Source of the DNA: Prorocentrum cordatum
Taxonomy: Eukaryota > Sar > Dinophyceae > Prorocentrales > Prorocentraceae
NCBI GenBank assembly: GCA_963575745.1
Contig: CAUYUJ010019282.1
Span: 200,680-264,679, forward strand
Direction of reading: 5' to 3'
Length of the DNA: 64,000 bases
The notes beneath the pieces are model-generated. The model did no database searches and was not told the origin of the DNA. It was given only the letters and a program-made list of their open reading frames with translations. The first letter of the stretch is position 1. Each line of letters begins with the position of its first letter. The position numbers were made by a program, and so were the translations under genes. Shown one piece after another: positions 1-11,357 of this stretch.

Positions 1-487
1 GCGACCTGCTTTGTTCATCTTGCGGGATGAAGCTCGAAATAGTGGACCACGTCTGGCCAGTCACTTAGCGAGCTGAGGTTTGCCGCGCCCAGGAGGGCCA
101 ACCTAATTACCCATCGCGCGCAGAAGCACGAGACATTCACTCCCCCTCATATTTCAAGAATCCATCGAAGCCTCGCAGAACAATTCGGCCTCAAACCAAA
201 ATGCCAACGGAATGTAATCTTCCGTCTCTGCAACCCACCCACCCTCCAGATCAACGACCGAAGCGGCCAGGATGCGAAGCGAGTAGGGGGGAGAGAGCCA
301 AAGTGAGAACGGAGGTGGACGAAACAGGTGGAGCCGAGAGGAAAGAGGAGGAGGAGCAAGGAGGCAGCCAGTCATTGCCAAAGAGAGGGGCGGCGGCGCG
401 CACCAAGATCAGCGGCAAGGCAGAACGGCGCGCCATACTTGAAACCTGTGCGGGGTCACCCTGGTCCCCACCCCCCTGTTGGTCTTT
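1..487. other. No gene recognised
   Basis: This stretch holds no recognisable gene. Short open frames run through it on both strands but continue into the adjacent CTC microsatellite and have no family signature. Confidence 0.6.
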
Positions 488-818
488 GCCTCCTCCTCCT
501 CTTCCTCCTCCTCCTCCTCCTCCTCCTCCTCCTCCTCCTCCCCCTCCGCCTCCTCCCCCTCCACCTCCTATTTCCTCCTCCTCCTCCTCCTCAGCCTCCT
601 CCACTTCCTCCCCCTCCTCCTAATCCTCCTCCTCCTCCTCCATCCGCCTCCGCCTCCTAGTTCCTCCTCCTCCTCCTCAACCTCCTCCTCCTCCTAGTCC
701 TCCTCCTAGTCCTCCTCCTAGTCCTCCTCCTCCTACTCCTCCTCCTCCTCCTCCATCCTCCTCATCCTCCTCCTCCTCATCCTCCTCCTCCTCCTCCTCC
801 CCCTCATCCTTTCTGTAT
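488..818 (+). repeat. CTC/TCC trinucleotide microsatellite
   Basis: About 330 bp of almost pure CTC repeats on the plus strand with scattered substitutions (CCC, TAG, ATC). All open frames here are homopolymer-like (poly-Pro, poly-Ser, poly-Gly) and are products of the repeat. Confidence 0.95.
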
Positions 819-974
819 CCACCACCGTGAGGCTGGGCATTAAGTGGGCGTGTCCTCAGGTCTTTTGCAGAATCCCTGAAGCCGCAGATCTCCATCCTGA
901 GGAGTCGTTCAGGGACCCGGACCCAACATTGCCAAATCTCCCGGGGCTTTCCGCGTGTCCCCTGGGCATTGGAT

Positions 975-1535
975 CGTCTTCCCGCGTGACTTCTCGGGCC
1001 CAAGAGGGCCCCAAGACGGGCCAAGAGGGCCTTAAAGCCGCCAAGATGGTCCAATGGGGCCCAGAGTCGCCGAACGATTGCTCCGAGATGCCCAGGATGG
1101 CCCCAAGAAGGCCTAAGAGACCACCGAGACGGCCCAAGAGGCCTCCAAGAGGCTTCCCAGGAGCGCCCCAAGAGGCCAGAATCATAGATTGTCCAATGAT
1201 TGTTGAAGGTGTTTGGTCTTTTCGCCTATTCGGTTTTCCGAAATTCTCAGACGGCTCAAGAGGCCCCGAAGATAGTCCCAAGACTGCCCAAGAGGCTCCC
1301 CAGAGGGTCACAAGACGGCCCCAAAACGGCCCACGAGGCGCCCAAGACAGCCCAAGAGGCCCTCCGAAGAGACCCCAGGAAACATCCCTGAGAACTCTGA
1401 CCCACAACCCGCTCGAAGACGCTCCCAAGATGCCTCCAAGGCCACCAAGATAGTCCAAGAGAGCCCAAGACGGCCAAAAAGGAGCCTAAGAGGCGCCCAA
1501 GAGGTCCGCCATGAAGGCCCGAAGATGTAAGACAT
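975..1535 (+). repeat. CCCAAGAGG-type minisatellite, copy A
   Basis: Degenerate short units such as CCCAAGAGG, CCCAAGACGG and CCAAGATGG recur with 9-12 bp spacing. The array is interrupted at about 1,200-1,250 by a T-rich block (TTTTCGCCTATTCGG, then TTTTCCGAAATTCTC) related to blocks in the copies at 5.9 and 6.3 kb. Frames through it encode Arg/Pro-rich (plus) or Trp/Leu/Gly-rich (minus) repeats and are not believed to be genes. Confidence 0.85.
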
Positions 1536-1639
1536 CACCACCGAAATTGTCCACGTCACGTCACCACCATCGTCATCCTACACCGGACTCACTTCTATAG
1601 CGCTCACTTCTACAGTGCTCACTTTGAACTTGTGGTCCG

Positions 1640-1825
1640 GAAGGGGCCGCACATGCAGGCACATGCAGCACAGCCGCATGCACATGCCCATGCAGATATA
1701 CAAAAGCATCAACAGCATTGCCGCACATGCGCGCACATGCCACACCGTCCGACGCACAGTCGAAAGCACGGTCAAGCAAAACTCTGAAAGCATAGACGCA
1801 CATGCCCGCACATGCCGCAGAGATG
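1640..1825 (+). repeat. CACATGC-rich degenerate repeat
   Basis: The motif GCACATGC and variants recur many times, giving a purine/pyrimidine-alternating tract. No gene signature is present. Confidence 0.75.
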
Positions 1826-1839
1826 TCGCAGGCGATAAT

Positions 1840-2172
1840 GGCCTGACCACCTGAGCTCTGGGCATTTCGCAACCCAGAGTTGCGAGGATGTCTCAGGCAA
1901 GCGTGGCCGGACCACCATGGGGCAGGGCAGCTTGGAAACCAGAGTGGCGAGGTTGTCGCTGGTCAAGGTGACCACACGACCATGGGGCAGGACACCTCCG
2001 AGGTCTGAGTTGTGAGGATGTCTCAGCGAAAGTGGCCTGACCACCATGGGGCAAGAGATCTCTGAGGTCAGAGTTGCGAGGATGTCTCTGGCGAGAGTGA
2101 TCTGACCACCTCAGCCCAGGGCGTCTCGGAACCCAGAGTTGCGAGGATGTCTCAGGCAGGAGTGGCCTCCAT
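1840..2172 (+). repeat. 65-bp minisatellite, about five units
   Basis: The core GCGAGGATGTCTC or close variants occurs at about 1,882, 1,947, 2,012, 2,076 and 2,141, a spacing of 65, 65, 64 and 65 bp. Each unit also carries a GGCCTGACCACC segment and most carry ATGGGGCA. A partial unit precedes at about 1,815. The same core occurs once more at about 42,913, inside a hairpin. Confidence 0.9.
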
Positions 2173-2274
2173 CGCAATCGTCATCGCAATCGTCATCGCA
2201 ATCGTCATTGCCACCATCGTCACCAGCATTATCAGTACCGTCATGATCGCCATCGCCATCGCCATCGCCATCGC

Positions 2275-2343
<69 letters not shown>

Positions 2344-2385
2344 ATCATCAGCATCATCATCATCAGCAGCATCATCATCATCATC

Positions 2386-2419
<34 letters not shown>

Positions 2420-2640
2420 TCAGCATCATGATCATGATCATGATCATGGTCATCATCTTCATCACCACCATCATCATCCTCATCCTCATTCTCATCCTCA
2501 CCATCATCACCACCACCACCACCATCATCATCATCATCGTCATCATCACCATCATCACCATCATCACCATCATCATCATCATCTTCAGCAGCAGCAGCAG
2601 CTGCAGCATCACAATCACCGTAATCGTCATCATCATGAAT
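2173..2640 (+). repeat. CAT/ATC trinucleotide microsatellite
   Basis: About 470 bp of CAT repeats with CAC, CGT, CAG and GAT interruptions. Frames encode poly-Ile, poly-Met or poly-Asp and are not genes. Confidence 0.95.
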
Positions 2641-5600
2641 ATTCACCTCATCGTCGTCACAAATGGCTCAAATTCGACTTCCAGACCAGTTCCGAATTGA
2701 ATCCTGACATGTTATGTTCGAGCCATCTCTGAGTGTGGCCAGGAGGACCATCCCAAACTCCTCTCCCTCCTCTTCCTCCTGTCCTTCCATCCATCCCCTC
2801 CCTGTCCTTACTCGTTTCTGCTGCCTTTAGTTACTAGTTCCACTCGACTCCGATCCCTGTTGTTTTGGCCCCGATTCCCAGCGCTTCCACTCCAAATCCT
2901 CTGCCAAATTGCAATACACGGTTTCGTTTCTCCGACTTCGGCTACCATGTCACCGTCCCTCCGACTCCGGCTCTCATCTTCCGACTGCGACTCTCATTTT
3001 CTCGCCTCTCCGACTCCAGCTCCTACTCCTACGACTTCGGCTCCAACCCCAGCCCCGACACCAACGCTGGTTCCGACCCTGGCCTGAACTCTTCTTCCGA
3101 CGCGTGCGTACACACCCTTCTCCGACTCCAGCCCGCTCTAGCTCCGTCTTTACGCTGACATTACCACGCGGCCATTCTTGAATTCACCATGCACTGGCTG
3201 TGACACTTGCCTTTCTGACGTTAGTGACCACCTCCTCCTCAGCAACGGACGCATCATTCCGCCTCCCATCCGCCTCTGGCTCCAATCTCAAGACAGAAAA
3301 CACCCCCGCGGGAAAGAGAGACACGACTCGCAGACGCAATCGGTCGCTCCCCGGGAGGCGGTCGGACGGGTGGGAGCACGGGGAGAGGCGAACAGAGAAG
3401 TAGGATGAGGACAACGAGGAGGGAGAAGCGAGGAGCAGGAGAAGGAAGAGGAGGACAAGGAGGGAAGAGAGGAGCAGGATGAGCACGACGAGGAGGGAGG
3501 AGGGAGAGGGAGGGCGAAAGTTCTGAACGAAGCGCAACTGCCTGAACACGCCCCGGGGTTGGAACAACACCTGGCAACCTGACAAAGCCTCCCCTGTGTC
3601 GGGGAAGTAAGACGACACGGTCAGCGCGACGTCAACCAGGCCAGACTCGTCATCCCACTTCACAGTCCCCTTGCCCCAGCCTGAATAAAAACTCACGGAC
3701 GTCATCTCGAGGTGCTTTCCGACCCGCGTCCAGTCGTGGCGACGAAGGTCCTACCCGGTCAAGGAAAAAAGAACCCGCTCAGAACGGCCCTGGGTTCGTT
3801 CACGTGTTTCCGAACCGCGAAGAGGCCGTGGTGACGAGGGGGCCGAAAGCCTCGCGACACAAAGAAGATGAGCAGGAGGAGGAGGAGGAGGGAGGAGGAG
3901 GAGGAGGAGGAGGAGGCCCCCTCATGTCCAGGCCCCGTGAGGCCTCCAAACTCCGCACTGAGGCTCCTGGGGCTCTCTGCAAACACCTGGTGGCCTCTGG
4001 AAGCCTCGGGAAGCTCCTTGAGGACACCCTGATACAACAAAAAGTCCAAACATACAACTGATTTGGGAAAAACTGAATCCTTGATCCTCCCCCGAACGCG
4101 ACATGGAACGGTCAAGCGCGAAGTCTTCCCAGGCACATCGCCTCCCATGCCTGTGGTCCATCATTGGCGCGTACGGAGAACATGGGTAACATTGAAGTTG
4201 GAAGACACTTGCATGTGAAGTGGCCAGGGCTGGAGAAGCTTGCCGCTGGACTGGAACACAGAAGAACTGGTTGAGAAATGCGCTGGCCGAGGCTGGTGGA
4301 ACTGCAAACCTCTGACGACTAGGTTATTTCGGTTCGCGGGCCGCTCGATCTCTCCCAGAGGCTGCTTTTCATCCCGAGACGCGTTTGTGGACGGTTTGTC
4401 GAGTCACCAGTGGGAGGTTGCTCGAGGTTTCCAAACACAAAATGCCCCAACTTTTCACTTAATTTTCGAGCCCACGGGGTCCTCTGGACCTCGTGAGCGG
4501 TGCTCTGGAGGCCATCCGAGCCTCCGTGAGGTCAACTTGGGGCCTGGCCAACGGTCGGGCCAGGGAGCCCTGGGAGTCGCTTCTGGAAACCACGGACCTC
4601 CCTGAGGTTTGCGCTTATGTTACTTGCAAGAGAACCCAGAATCGAATCGATAAGTCGGATCTGCGATCGAAATACGTCGAATCGACGGAAGTCGGCAGCC
4701 AAGTCGAGAAAAGTCGTGTCGGCGGAAATCGGCAGGCTAGCAAGGCCTCCATTGGGCAACCGAAATCATAATCGGAATCCGAAGTCAAATCGAATCGGAA
4801 ACAGGAAACATCACATCGAATCGAATCGGAGGGGTCGAAACGAGCCCTGCGCTTGCTGCTGCTCTGCGACAACTCTGCGCGACAGAGCGCGCCAACGACC
4901 GCCAAGGCCCCCACCTTTGCGGCACCACTGCTGGCAGGCAGGGGAGCTTCACGCTGCCGGTTAGCTCGAGCGCCAAATGTTGCCGAGCGCGCGAGAGGAG
5001 GGGGAGGGAGGAGGGAGAGCGAGGGCACAAGGGGAAAGAGACATGATGGAGAAGGGATGATGTTTTTTGTTCACATCGCATCGTTTCGACAGCGCCACAG
5101 GCTGTCTGAACTATCACGAGGCGTCTTCACGCCTCGTGGCGCGCGGCTGGACGCCGCAAAGGGCAGAAACATAGATTGCCTCAAGGCAAAAGTGCACAAG
5201 GATGAGGAGAACCCAAGCAGCGACCCAGTCTAACAAATTTTAACATAGGTCGGACGAGCAGCCCCCAGAGAAGGAGGAGGAGGAGGAGGAGGGGGAAGGA
5301 GGAGGACGAGGAGACGAAAGCAAACCCAGATAGCAACTGGTACGAATTCCCTTTGAAACGTATAGATCTGGAGGCTGCACATATGAAGGTTCGATCGCTC
5401 TTGAAGCGAAATAACAATCATCACGTTCGCTCCTGCACGCCACGCAACTGCGACCGGTACACCCAGAGCGCATTATCCCCAGCGCTCTGATGCCGAAGGT
5501 AAGCACGACTTGTGAAACAGCTATACACATGGAATGACACGGCGTTGTGAGACGGATTGGGCGGGGAACAAAATTCGCCGGCCCAACGGGCAAGAGGCGT

Positions 5601-5749
5601 GCTAAGATCTCCGGTAACTGCTTAAGGATAACTCCATACTTCGCGCGCCCGGAGCGGCCCCTGGGGGTCCCCGGCCGGAAAGTACACCAGCAAGGTCCCG
5701 GGACACCCCCGGCAAACTCAGGTCAGAGATGGTTTTCCTCCTGGGTGCG
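2641..5749. other. No gene recognised; low-complexity patches
   Basis: No gene is recognised in this 3.1-kb stretch. Visible structure: TCCGACT-type degenerate repeats at about 2,840-3,150; GGA-rich patches at about 3,405-3,515, 3,865-3,920 and 5,268-5,318; and a degenerate TCGAA/TCGGAA pentamer or hexamer tract at about 4,630-4,840. Open frames of 60-170 codons exist on both strands but show no motif and change character at repeat borders. Confidence 0.55.
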
Positions 5750-6620
5750 GCTTTCCACGCTCCCCGGGGCGCGCCAAGAGGGCCCCAACAGGCTTCCAAG
5801 ACGGTCCAAGAGGGTTCCGAATCACCGAACAATCGCCCCAAGACGCCCAACACGGCCTCAAGACGGCCCAAGAAGCTTCCAAGACGTCCCAGGAGAGCCC
5901 CGACCCTTTCCATGAGAGCCCCAAGAGGCCAAAATCATGAATTGCCATTGGGTTTTTCAAAGATTTTTGGCTTCCTCGCCTTTTGGCGTTTCCGACGCGC
6001 TAAGACGGCCCAAGAAGCCTCCAAGAGCACCCAAAGACGGCCCAAGAGGCCTCCAAGAGAGCCCCAAGACCGCCCAAGAGAGCCCCGCGACAGCCCAAGA
6101 GGCGTCCCATACGGTCCAAGAGGACCCCAAGAGGGCCCCAAGAGGGGCCCAACATGGAGACAACGAGCCGAGAATCCGAGCCTTCCGCTCCAAGAGGCCT
6201 CCTGGAGGCTCCAAAAGGCCCCCAAGAGGCCCCAAAAGGCGACAAGGGGCCCGAACGAGACCCCAAGAGGCTCGACAACGACTCCCGAGAGTCTCCAAGA
6301 AACCCTCGAGAGACACCCAACGAGATCCCAATGACAGGTTTTTGGCTTCCTCACCTTTTCGCCTTTCCGACGCCCCAAGACGGCCCAATAAGCTTCCAAG
6401 ACCACCCCAAGACGGCCCAAGAGGCCTCCAAGAGAGGCCCACGACCGTCCAAGAGAGCCCCGCGACAGCCCAAGAGGCGCCCAAGACTGCCCAAAAGGAC
6501 CCCAAGAGGGTCCCAAGAGAGGCCGAAAATGGAAACGACGAACCGAAAATCCGGGCCTTCAACTCCAAGAAGCCCCCCGGGCGCCCCGAGAGGCTCCTAG
6601 GAGGCTCCAACAAGCGACAA
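5750..6620 (+). repeat. CCCAAGAGG-type minisatellite, copy B, with ~376-bp higher-order units
   Basis: Short CCCAAGAGG-type units are organised into a larger tandem unit. TTTTTGGCTTCCTC occurs at about 5,959 and 6,339, GACAAGGGGCCCGAA at about 6,241 and 6,617, and the block with GAATCCGAGCCTT or GAAAATCCGGGCCTT at about 6,171 and 6,545. Spacing is about 375-380 bp. This shows duplication of a whole composite segment in addition to slippage of the short unit. Confidence 0.85.
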
Positions 6621-6712
6621 GGGGCCCGAATAATGCAAAACAGGAAACTGCCGAATTTTATCTTGTTCCGTGCGATGGTATTCACGAGCCGCCGCCTTCC
6701 GAAACAGAAAGT

Positions 6713-7433
6713 TCAAGCGGGCATAGATTGGTTCTCGCCTGCGAAATCACCCAAAGCCAGCCATCCAATAGCAAAAAACGACCCAGCCGCACCCCATTGA
6801 CAACGACCACACGGGCACTCGACAGCCGTGCACCAATACGGGCCAGCGGGATGAGCGAAGCGATTCAATAAGAAATGGCGAAACGACCAATTTGACAAAT
6901 CGAAATGCAAATAGCGACGGCCTGCCTCCAAGAGGGCAGGGCAACGCCAATAATGCTCGATCGAATCGGACCTCGAGGTCTTGCAGCAAGCGCATGGGGC
7001 TTCCTCTTGAAAGCGCCGCGCGGTTGTCCAGCCATTGAAAAGAGTATGAATACAGGCAGAGAAGACACACGGAGGAACATGGCGCCGCAAAACGGGCACG
7101 TTGCTTGCAGAACACTCCGCGTAGACGCGCAATTTCGACGGTCCTAAGATGTGGCTCCACCTTTTTCAGCCGTTTCTGGATGGCCTGAACGGGGCGCGCC
7201 GGAAAGAAGTGGCCATGCAATTGCTTGTAAATCGTTTCTTGGTCAGCCCTAGCTTCACCATGAATTGTAATCAATGAAACCCCGATTGTGCTGAGTCGGG
7301 TCTGTGCGCGATCCAAAACACGGACGGCCAAACGATCGAGCCACGATTGCCACCTCCTCAACAGCGGAGCACGGTCACTCAAAGCAACGCGCTGCAATAG
7401 GCCGAAGCTGGCGCGGCGCGCCAGCCAGGGCAT
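6713..7433 (-). pseudogene. LINE C-terminal region with CCHC-like zinc motif
   Basis: Minus-strand frames continue after the reverse transcriptase. A cysteine cluster reading CACC, then IEHYWRC, occupies 6,994-6,941. It resembles the C-terminal zinc knuckle found after the reverse transcriptase of many LINEs, thought to bind nucleic acid. Coding passes between two frames around 7,000, so at least one indel is present. The region ends close to the minisatellite at 6.6 kb. Confidence 0.72.
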
Positions 7434-7439
7434 GTAGCA

Positions 7440-9249
7440 GACAATGCCCTACCCGCAGACGCCAGATTTAAGGCCGTCATAAAACGAAACGGCACTGGTA
7501 ACCCGAGTCCGTCGAGATTGAATTCGTACTTCGGGGGCGGCCAGCTCCCCGGCCCAGCGACCAGTTTGCGAATCATCGCACGTTCGGTCTTCAGGAGGTC
7601 GGCGGTCGGCTCGGCCAGCTGCAGGACGACGCCCAGCGCGCCGATGGCGATGGAATTGCACAGCAATGCAGTGGCCGGCAAACCGAGTGAAAGATCTTTG
7701 ATGTACTGGGCTCTGCCCAAATACTTGCGCATAGGTGCCTAGAGAGATAGCGAACCCGCTCCCGGACCGAGGAAGAAACGTAGGTATTTGCCAGAAGAGT
7801 CACGCAAGAACTCGCCCCAGACAGGTATCTTTCTTTGAGAAGCCGTACAATGCGTTCCTAAGAAATCGGCCACATGGGAATGACCGCGCACTTCCGAGGC
7901 TTGTTCTTGAAATTTGAAATGCGCGCGAACTCTGCGAGAAGGAATGCTGTGACAGGCCCGTCAATCCATATCCCCCCCCAGTGCGATGGCGACGTCGTCG
8001 GCGAAAGCTCGCACTAGGCAGCGACCGCCCAAGTTATGAACCAGTGCTCGAAGACATGCGTCAATAGCTATTACGAACAGCGCAGGGCCGAGGGGGGGCA
8101 ACCTTGCCCCAACCCAGAAGTAATGGTGAAAACTTCAGTTGTTATCCCGCCAAATCGCCAAACATGTGCACTCCCGCGATATAGCTGCTGCACGGCCGTG
8201 ATGATGGACACTGGAATTCCGTTTGCATCCAAAGTCACCCAGAGAAATGCTAAAGACAAGCTCGGAAAGGCGACGCCGAAGTCGTTCAGCAGACAAGCTG
8301 GGCACGGACTTCGGGGCCGTGCTGCCGGCTGACCGGGCCCCTGCGAGTCTCTACCTAAAGCTGCGGTGGCCATGTGGGTCTCCACCTCGATGACGTTGTC
8401 GAGCATTTGCCGGCCCTTGATAAATCCCCGCCGTGGGTCAGGGGCCCATTTGCCTACCGCGGGCTCCAGAATCCGCTTGATTGAAACAGCAATCATGTTG
8501 ACATCGGCGCTGCCCAGGGACAGCGGGCGCGCGTCGGGCACGGACCGGAAGCCGGCGGGGCCCGAGGCTAGATCGTGACCTTCAGCCAGTAGGGCAAGCC
8601 ACGCATTGTTGGCATCGCGAGGAAGTGGCGCGCCGGCTAGCCATTCAAGCAAGCCAGAATACAAAACACGCTGGCGCCATTCTGGCGCGCGCCGCCAGGT
8701 GCCGCAGGGCGCGCCGCCGGGCCCGGGGGCTGAGTCGGCGAAGCCAAAGAGAAGCATGGAGAAGTCGTCGAACGATACATCCCATTCAAGGCGCGGCAAC
8801 TGAACAGCGCACTTGTCCAGGGAGGTTTCGCCTGCCTGCTCATCGACAGGCTGCGCGGTGAAAACTGGGCCCCAGTAGTCAGCAACGGAAGCATGAGCGA
8901 CCGCAGTGTGGGTACTTCGGTGACCTTGATTGTCGATGAGACCCCAGAGACCTGCACGCGGGCGCTTCGGTGAAACCTGAGCAGCCCACGCTATGGGTCC
9001 AGATCGCTTCCGGCCCTTGTAAAACTCATGCAGGTCGGCAGCATCCTCCAGCTCCTGCAGTCGCTCCTCGGCCGTCGCCTGGCTGAGGCGCTGGATGAAG
9101 GACTCCACTTGAAAGAGTACTGAATGAGTCCAACTCGAGGGGCAGCAGTTGCCAATGACGTCCTGGAGGTCGAAGCAGACGCTGGCTGCAGAGAGAGCCT
9201 GCTGAATACAACCTTGTGCAGAGAGCGAAGAAATTTCAGGCGCCGCCAA
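7440..9249 (-). pseudogene. LINE reverse transcriptase domain, frame-broken
   Basis: Reverse-transcriptase blocks are visible: RPLSLGSADVNMIA near 8,529, RRGFIKGRQ near 8,433, LLNDFGVAFPS near 8,292 (the first catalytic Asp) and GLGQGCP near 8,115. The catalytic FADD box is encoded at 7,994-8,005 but in another frame. The switch maps to a run of seven G (8,092-8,098 on the plus strand), a typical slippage or sequencing-error site. Downstream, ALGVVLQLAEPTADLLKTE and GPGSWPPPKYEF (about 7,640-7,540) match the post-catalytic region common in dinoflagellate LINEs. The element would copy its own RNA at the nicked target. With intact FADD but shifted frames, this copy is probably dead. Confidence 0.88.
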
Positions 9250-10490
9250 AGCTTCTCCTCGGAGGCGCGGGCGCCACGGCGTTGAACCCTGCGTTTGACC
9301 GCGGAGCTGGCCTTGTGGAAGAGGCGCTTCATCTCGACCTCATCGGCGAAGCGGAGCTCATCAAGCACGATGCCCCACAGTGGGTGCCGAGGTACCCAGC
9401 TTGGAATAGTCGGGGATCGAATTGAGCTGCCACGCTGCCGCCAATTGGAGAAGACGGGGGCGCGGTCGCTCAAGTCGAAGCGGGGGGGCGCGGCAAGTCC
9501 AGGAAAGGCAACGCGAACGTCAAGATTTGTTAGGAGAGAGCTCGGTAGCGATGTAAATATGCGGGCAATCCGGCCGTGCTGAAGATGTCCTGCAGCATCA
9601 ACCCCTTTCCTACTGAAATCGTCCGGCATCAGCTCAGCGAGCCAGTCAAGACATGGCAGCGTGTCGAAGATGTCCCGTACGACGGTGCCCGTGCAGGTAC
9701 CAGCGGCGGCATCAAACCGGTCGGACTCGCGCGCAACTGAAGTGAAGTCCCCAAGAAGAATGAGAGTGGCCTCAGAATAAGTAAGAATCACCGAAGACAG
9801 CTCTTCTAGTAGCTGTCGCCGGTCTCCCTCAACCTGCGCACCACATATCACCAAATGCCCTCGTGACCCAAACAGAGACAGAGTACAGAGTCGACCATCG
9901 ATACGTGGATTGAAGATGATATCCGGGAGGTCGGCGAGGAACGAACTCTTGACCGCAATCCCGATCCCCTAAGCATTCGGGGCAGCGTCAGAATCACACC
10001 ACGAGAAACGATGGCCCCCACAAAGCTTTCGCTCAAGAGCTCTGGTTTTCCATTGGGCAGAATGAGCGTCGAGGACACTGGTGAAGTCGTGGCGGTGGGC
10101 GAGGTTCACGGCGCATATGGATGTAAGTGTCCTACGCTGCGGGTCCACGCAACAGAAGCCCTGTGCATTCCAGACGCACCCGGAGAGGTCGCCCGAGAAA
10201 TAGTTGGAGTAGGCAGCGCGGGGGGAAGAACGAGGAGTAGGAGGAAGAAGGTCATCAGGCAAAGTTCCCTGCTCTCTGAGCAGACGCGTTGAAGAACACG
10301 TGGCTGTCGGAGCTTGTTCCGGAGAGCGTGCCTGAGGAGTCGCGTCGCCCCCTTCTGCGTGTCCGCGTCGATGAACACGAGGCCCCTGGCGCAGAAGGAA
10401 GTGTGAGAGAAGTGGGAGATGCGTGCACAGACCCCGATAAATTAGTCGAATTCTAATTCTCCGGCCATGCCGGAAGATGCATGTCACCAT
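9180..10490 (-). pseudogene. LINE endonuclease domain (AP/EEP type), interrupted by TAG
   Basis: Motifs of the exonuclease-endonuclease-phosphatase fold appear in order on one frame: WNAQG near 10,172, HDFTSVLDAHS near 10,085, GIGIAVKSSFL directly after an in-frame TAG at 9,969-9,971, LLGDF near 9,755 and SDRAP near 9,470, which corresponds to the catalytic SDH with His replaced by Arg. In LINEs this domain nicks the target DNA to prime reverse transcription. The TAG sits between two conserved blocks with the frame otherwise intact, so it is a point nonsense mutation or a readthrough codon. The open stretch upstream of WNAQG has no clear family match. The frame is lost around 9,200, where reading passes to the reverse-transcriptase frame. 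Confidence 0.85.
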
Positions 10491-10778
10491 GCTTTCTCCA
10501 TCATCACGCCGCCGTGGGCGCCATCAGCGTGAACGCCGCTGCGAGTCCACTTCGGAGGCCATCGAGGCCGCCGTCTCTGGGGAACGCTCCACCTTGTCGA
10601 GCCCGTTTTGTGCACGCGGGTGGAAACAACGTCCTCCAGAACCGTGTGATTTTCGTGACCAACTGCCCCATGCCGCCAACGTCGACAAACACCTCTCCCT
10701 TGCCACGTCGACGCCCGACCTGACCGTGGAGGCCTTTTGAGGTCATGTGCTGCTCCAACTTCTGCCATAGCTGTGAGA

Positions 10779-11218
10779 TTACCCATCCCTGGACGCGTTC
10801 ATCGGGTGACCGGTACCATTGAAGCGAAAGTGGAATAGATTCCGAACCAATAGTAATCCGTGGCGTGGGCCAGCGCGAATAGACGCTTCGAGGATGGCCT
10901 TCGCCGAAACGGAATCGTTGAAGATGAGGCGCGCGTGCTTGGTGTTGCTGGCGGCGCGGATCTGGGGGAGCGGAGTGTTCGGTGAGAGCGACTGGAAGGC
11001 AGTCTCAGCATGCTTGACCAGCGTCTTGGACCACATGGGACATGGGAAGCCTTTGACCGAATATCCTCCATAAGTTCATCATGATGCTGCTTGAATCGGG
11101 CTTCGAGTTTGGTTTCGAGCAGCTGCTCCATCTCCCTCATGATGTCGCCCTTCAGATCCTGACGCAACTTTCCGAAACCAGTGTCCAGCAGAGTCTGGAT
11201 GTCCTTGAGCTGCGCCAT
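10779..11218 (-). pseudogene. LINE ORF1-like N-terminal region (coiled coil, RNA-binding candidate)
   Basis: The frame opens at an ATG (11,218) about 95 nt after the last spliced-leader relic. The first 50 or so codons are rich in Leu, Lys, Glu and Asp and look like an amphipathic coiled coil (DIQTLLDTGF, REMEQLLETKLEARF). The frame then shifts: the stretch with ARLIFNDSVSAKAILEA lies one frame over (10,779-11,036). Coiled coil followed by an RRM-like segment is the usual design of LINE ORF1 proteins, which bind the element RNA. Assignment as ORF1 is by position and composition, not by a diagnostic motif. At least one frameshift makes this a broken copy. Confidence 0.55.
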
Positions 11219-11313
11219 GGATGTCCTGGGAAGTACGTGGACAGACTAGGTGGTGGAGTCCTGGGGGCTAGATGCCTAAGGCCTGGTTGCCTAAAGCTTT
11301 GGAACCCTAAACC

Positions 11314-11357
11314 CTTGAGCCTTGAGCCAAATTGGCTTGAGCCAAAATGGCTACGGA
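11314..11357 (-). other. Three nested dinoflagellate spliced-leader (DinoSL) relics
   Basis: On the minus strand, positions 11,357-11,336 read T followed by CCGTAGCCATTTTGGCTCAA and G, a perfect match to the 22-nt DinoSL. Directly after it, 11,335-11,321 reads CCAATTTGGCTCAAG. This is the 15-nt relic expected when a second leader is spliced to the AG inside an older one, with one substitution. A further GCTCAAG follows at 11,320-11,314. DinoSL is added to dinoflagellate nuclear mRNAs by trans-splicing, so its presence in genomic DNA marks reverse-transcribed, re-inserted mRNA. Here the relics head the LINE. The next bases contain a short TTTAGGG-type stretch (11,303-11,314). Confidence 0.95.

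Larger units (their letters stand above)
6640..11357 (-). mobile_element. Near full-length LINE (non-LTR retrotransposon), degenerate, capped by spliced-leader relics
   Basis: On the minus strand the order is: DinoSL relics (11,357-11,314), a leader of about 95 nt, a coiled-coil ORF1-like region from ATG 11,218, an AP-type endonuclease (about 10,170-9,450), a reverse transcriptase (about 8,530-7,990), a thumb/connection region (about 7,730-7,440) and a C-terminal CCHC-like motif (6,994-6,941). This is the canonical order of a LINE. At least four frame changes and one in-frame TAG break the coding sequence, so this copy cannot make a full protein unless the breaks are sequencing indels. The 3' end lies about where the CCCAAGAGG minisatellite begins. 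No clear target-site duplication was identified. Confidence 0.88.

Noticed and set aside
5729-6800. Frames of 200-290 codons with RPKRPP-like repeats, and minus-strand LLG/SWG repeats
   Set aside because: They follow the minisatellite unit. Both strands are equally open and no codon bias distinguishes one.
11303-11314. Telomere repeat (TTTAGGG-type)
   Set aside because: Fewer than two units, too short to call an interstitial telomere.
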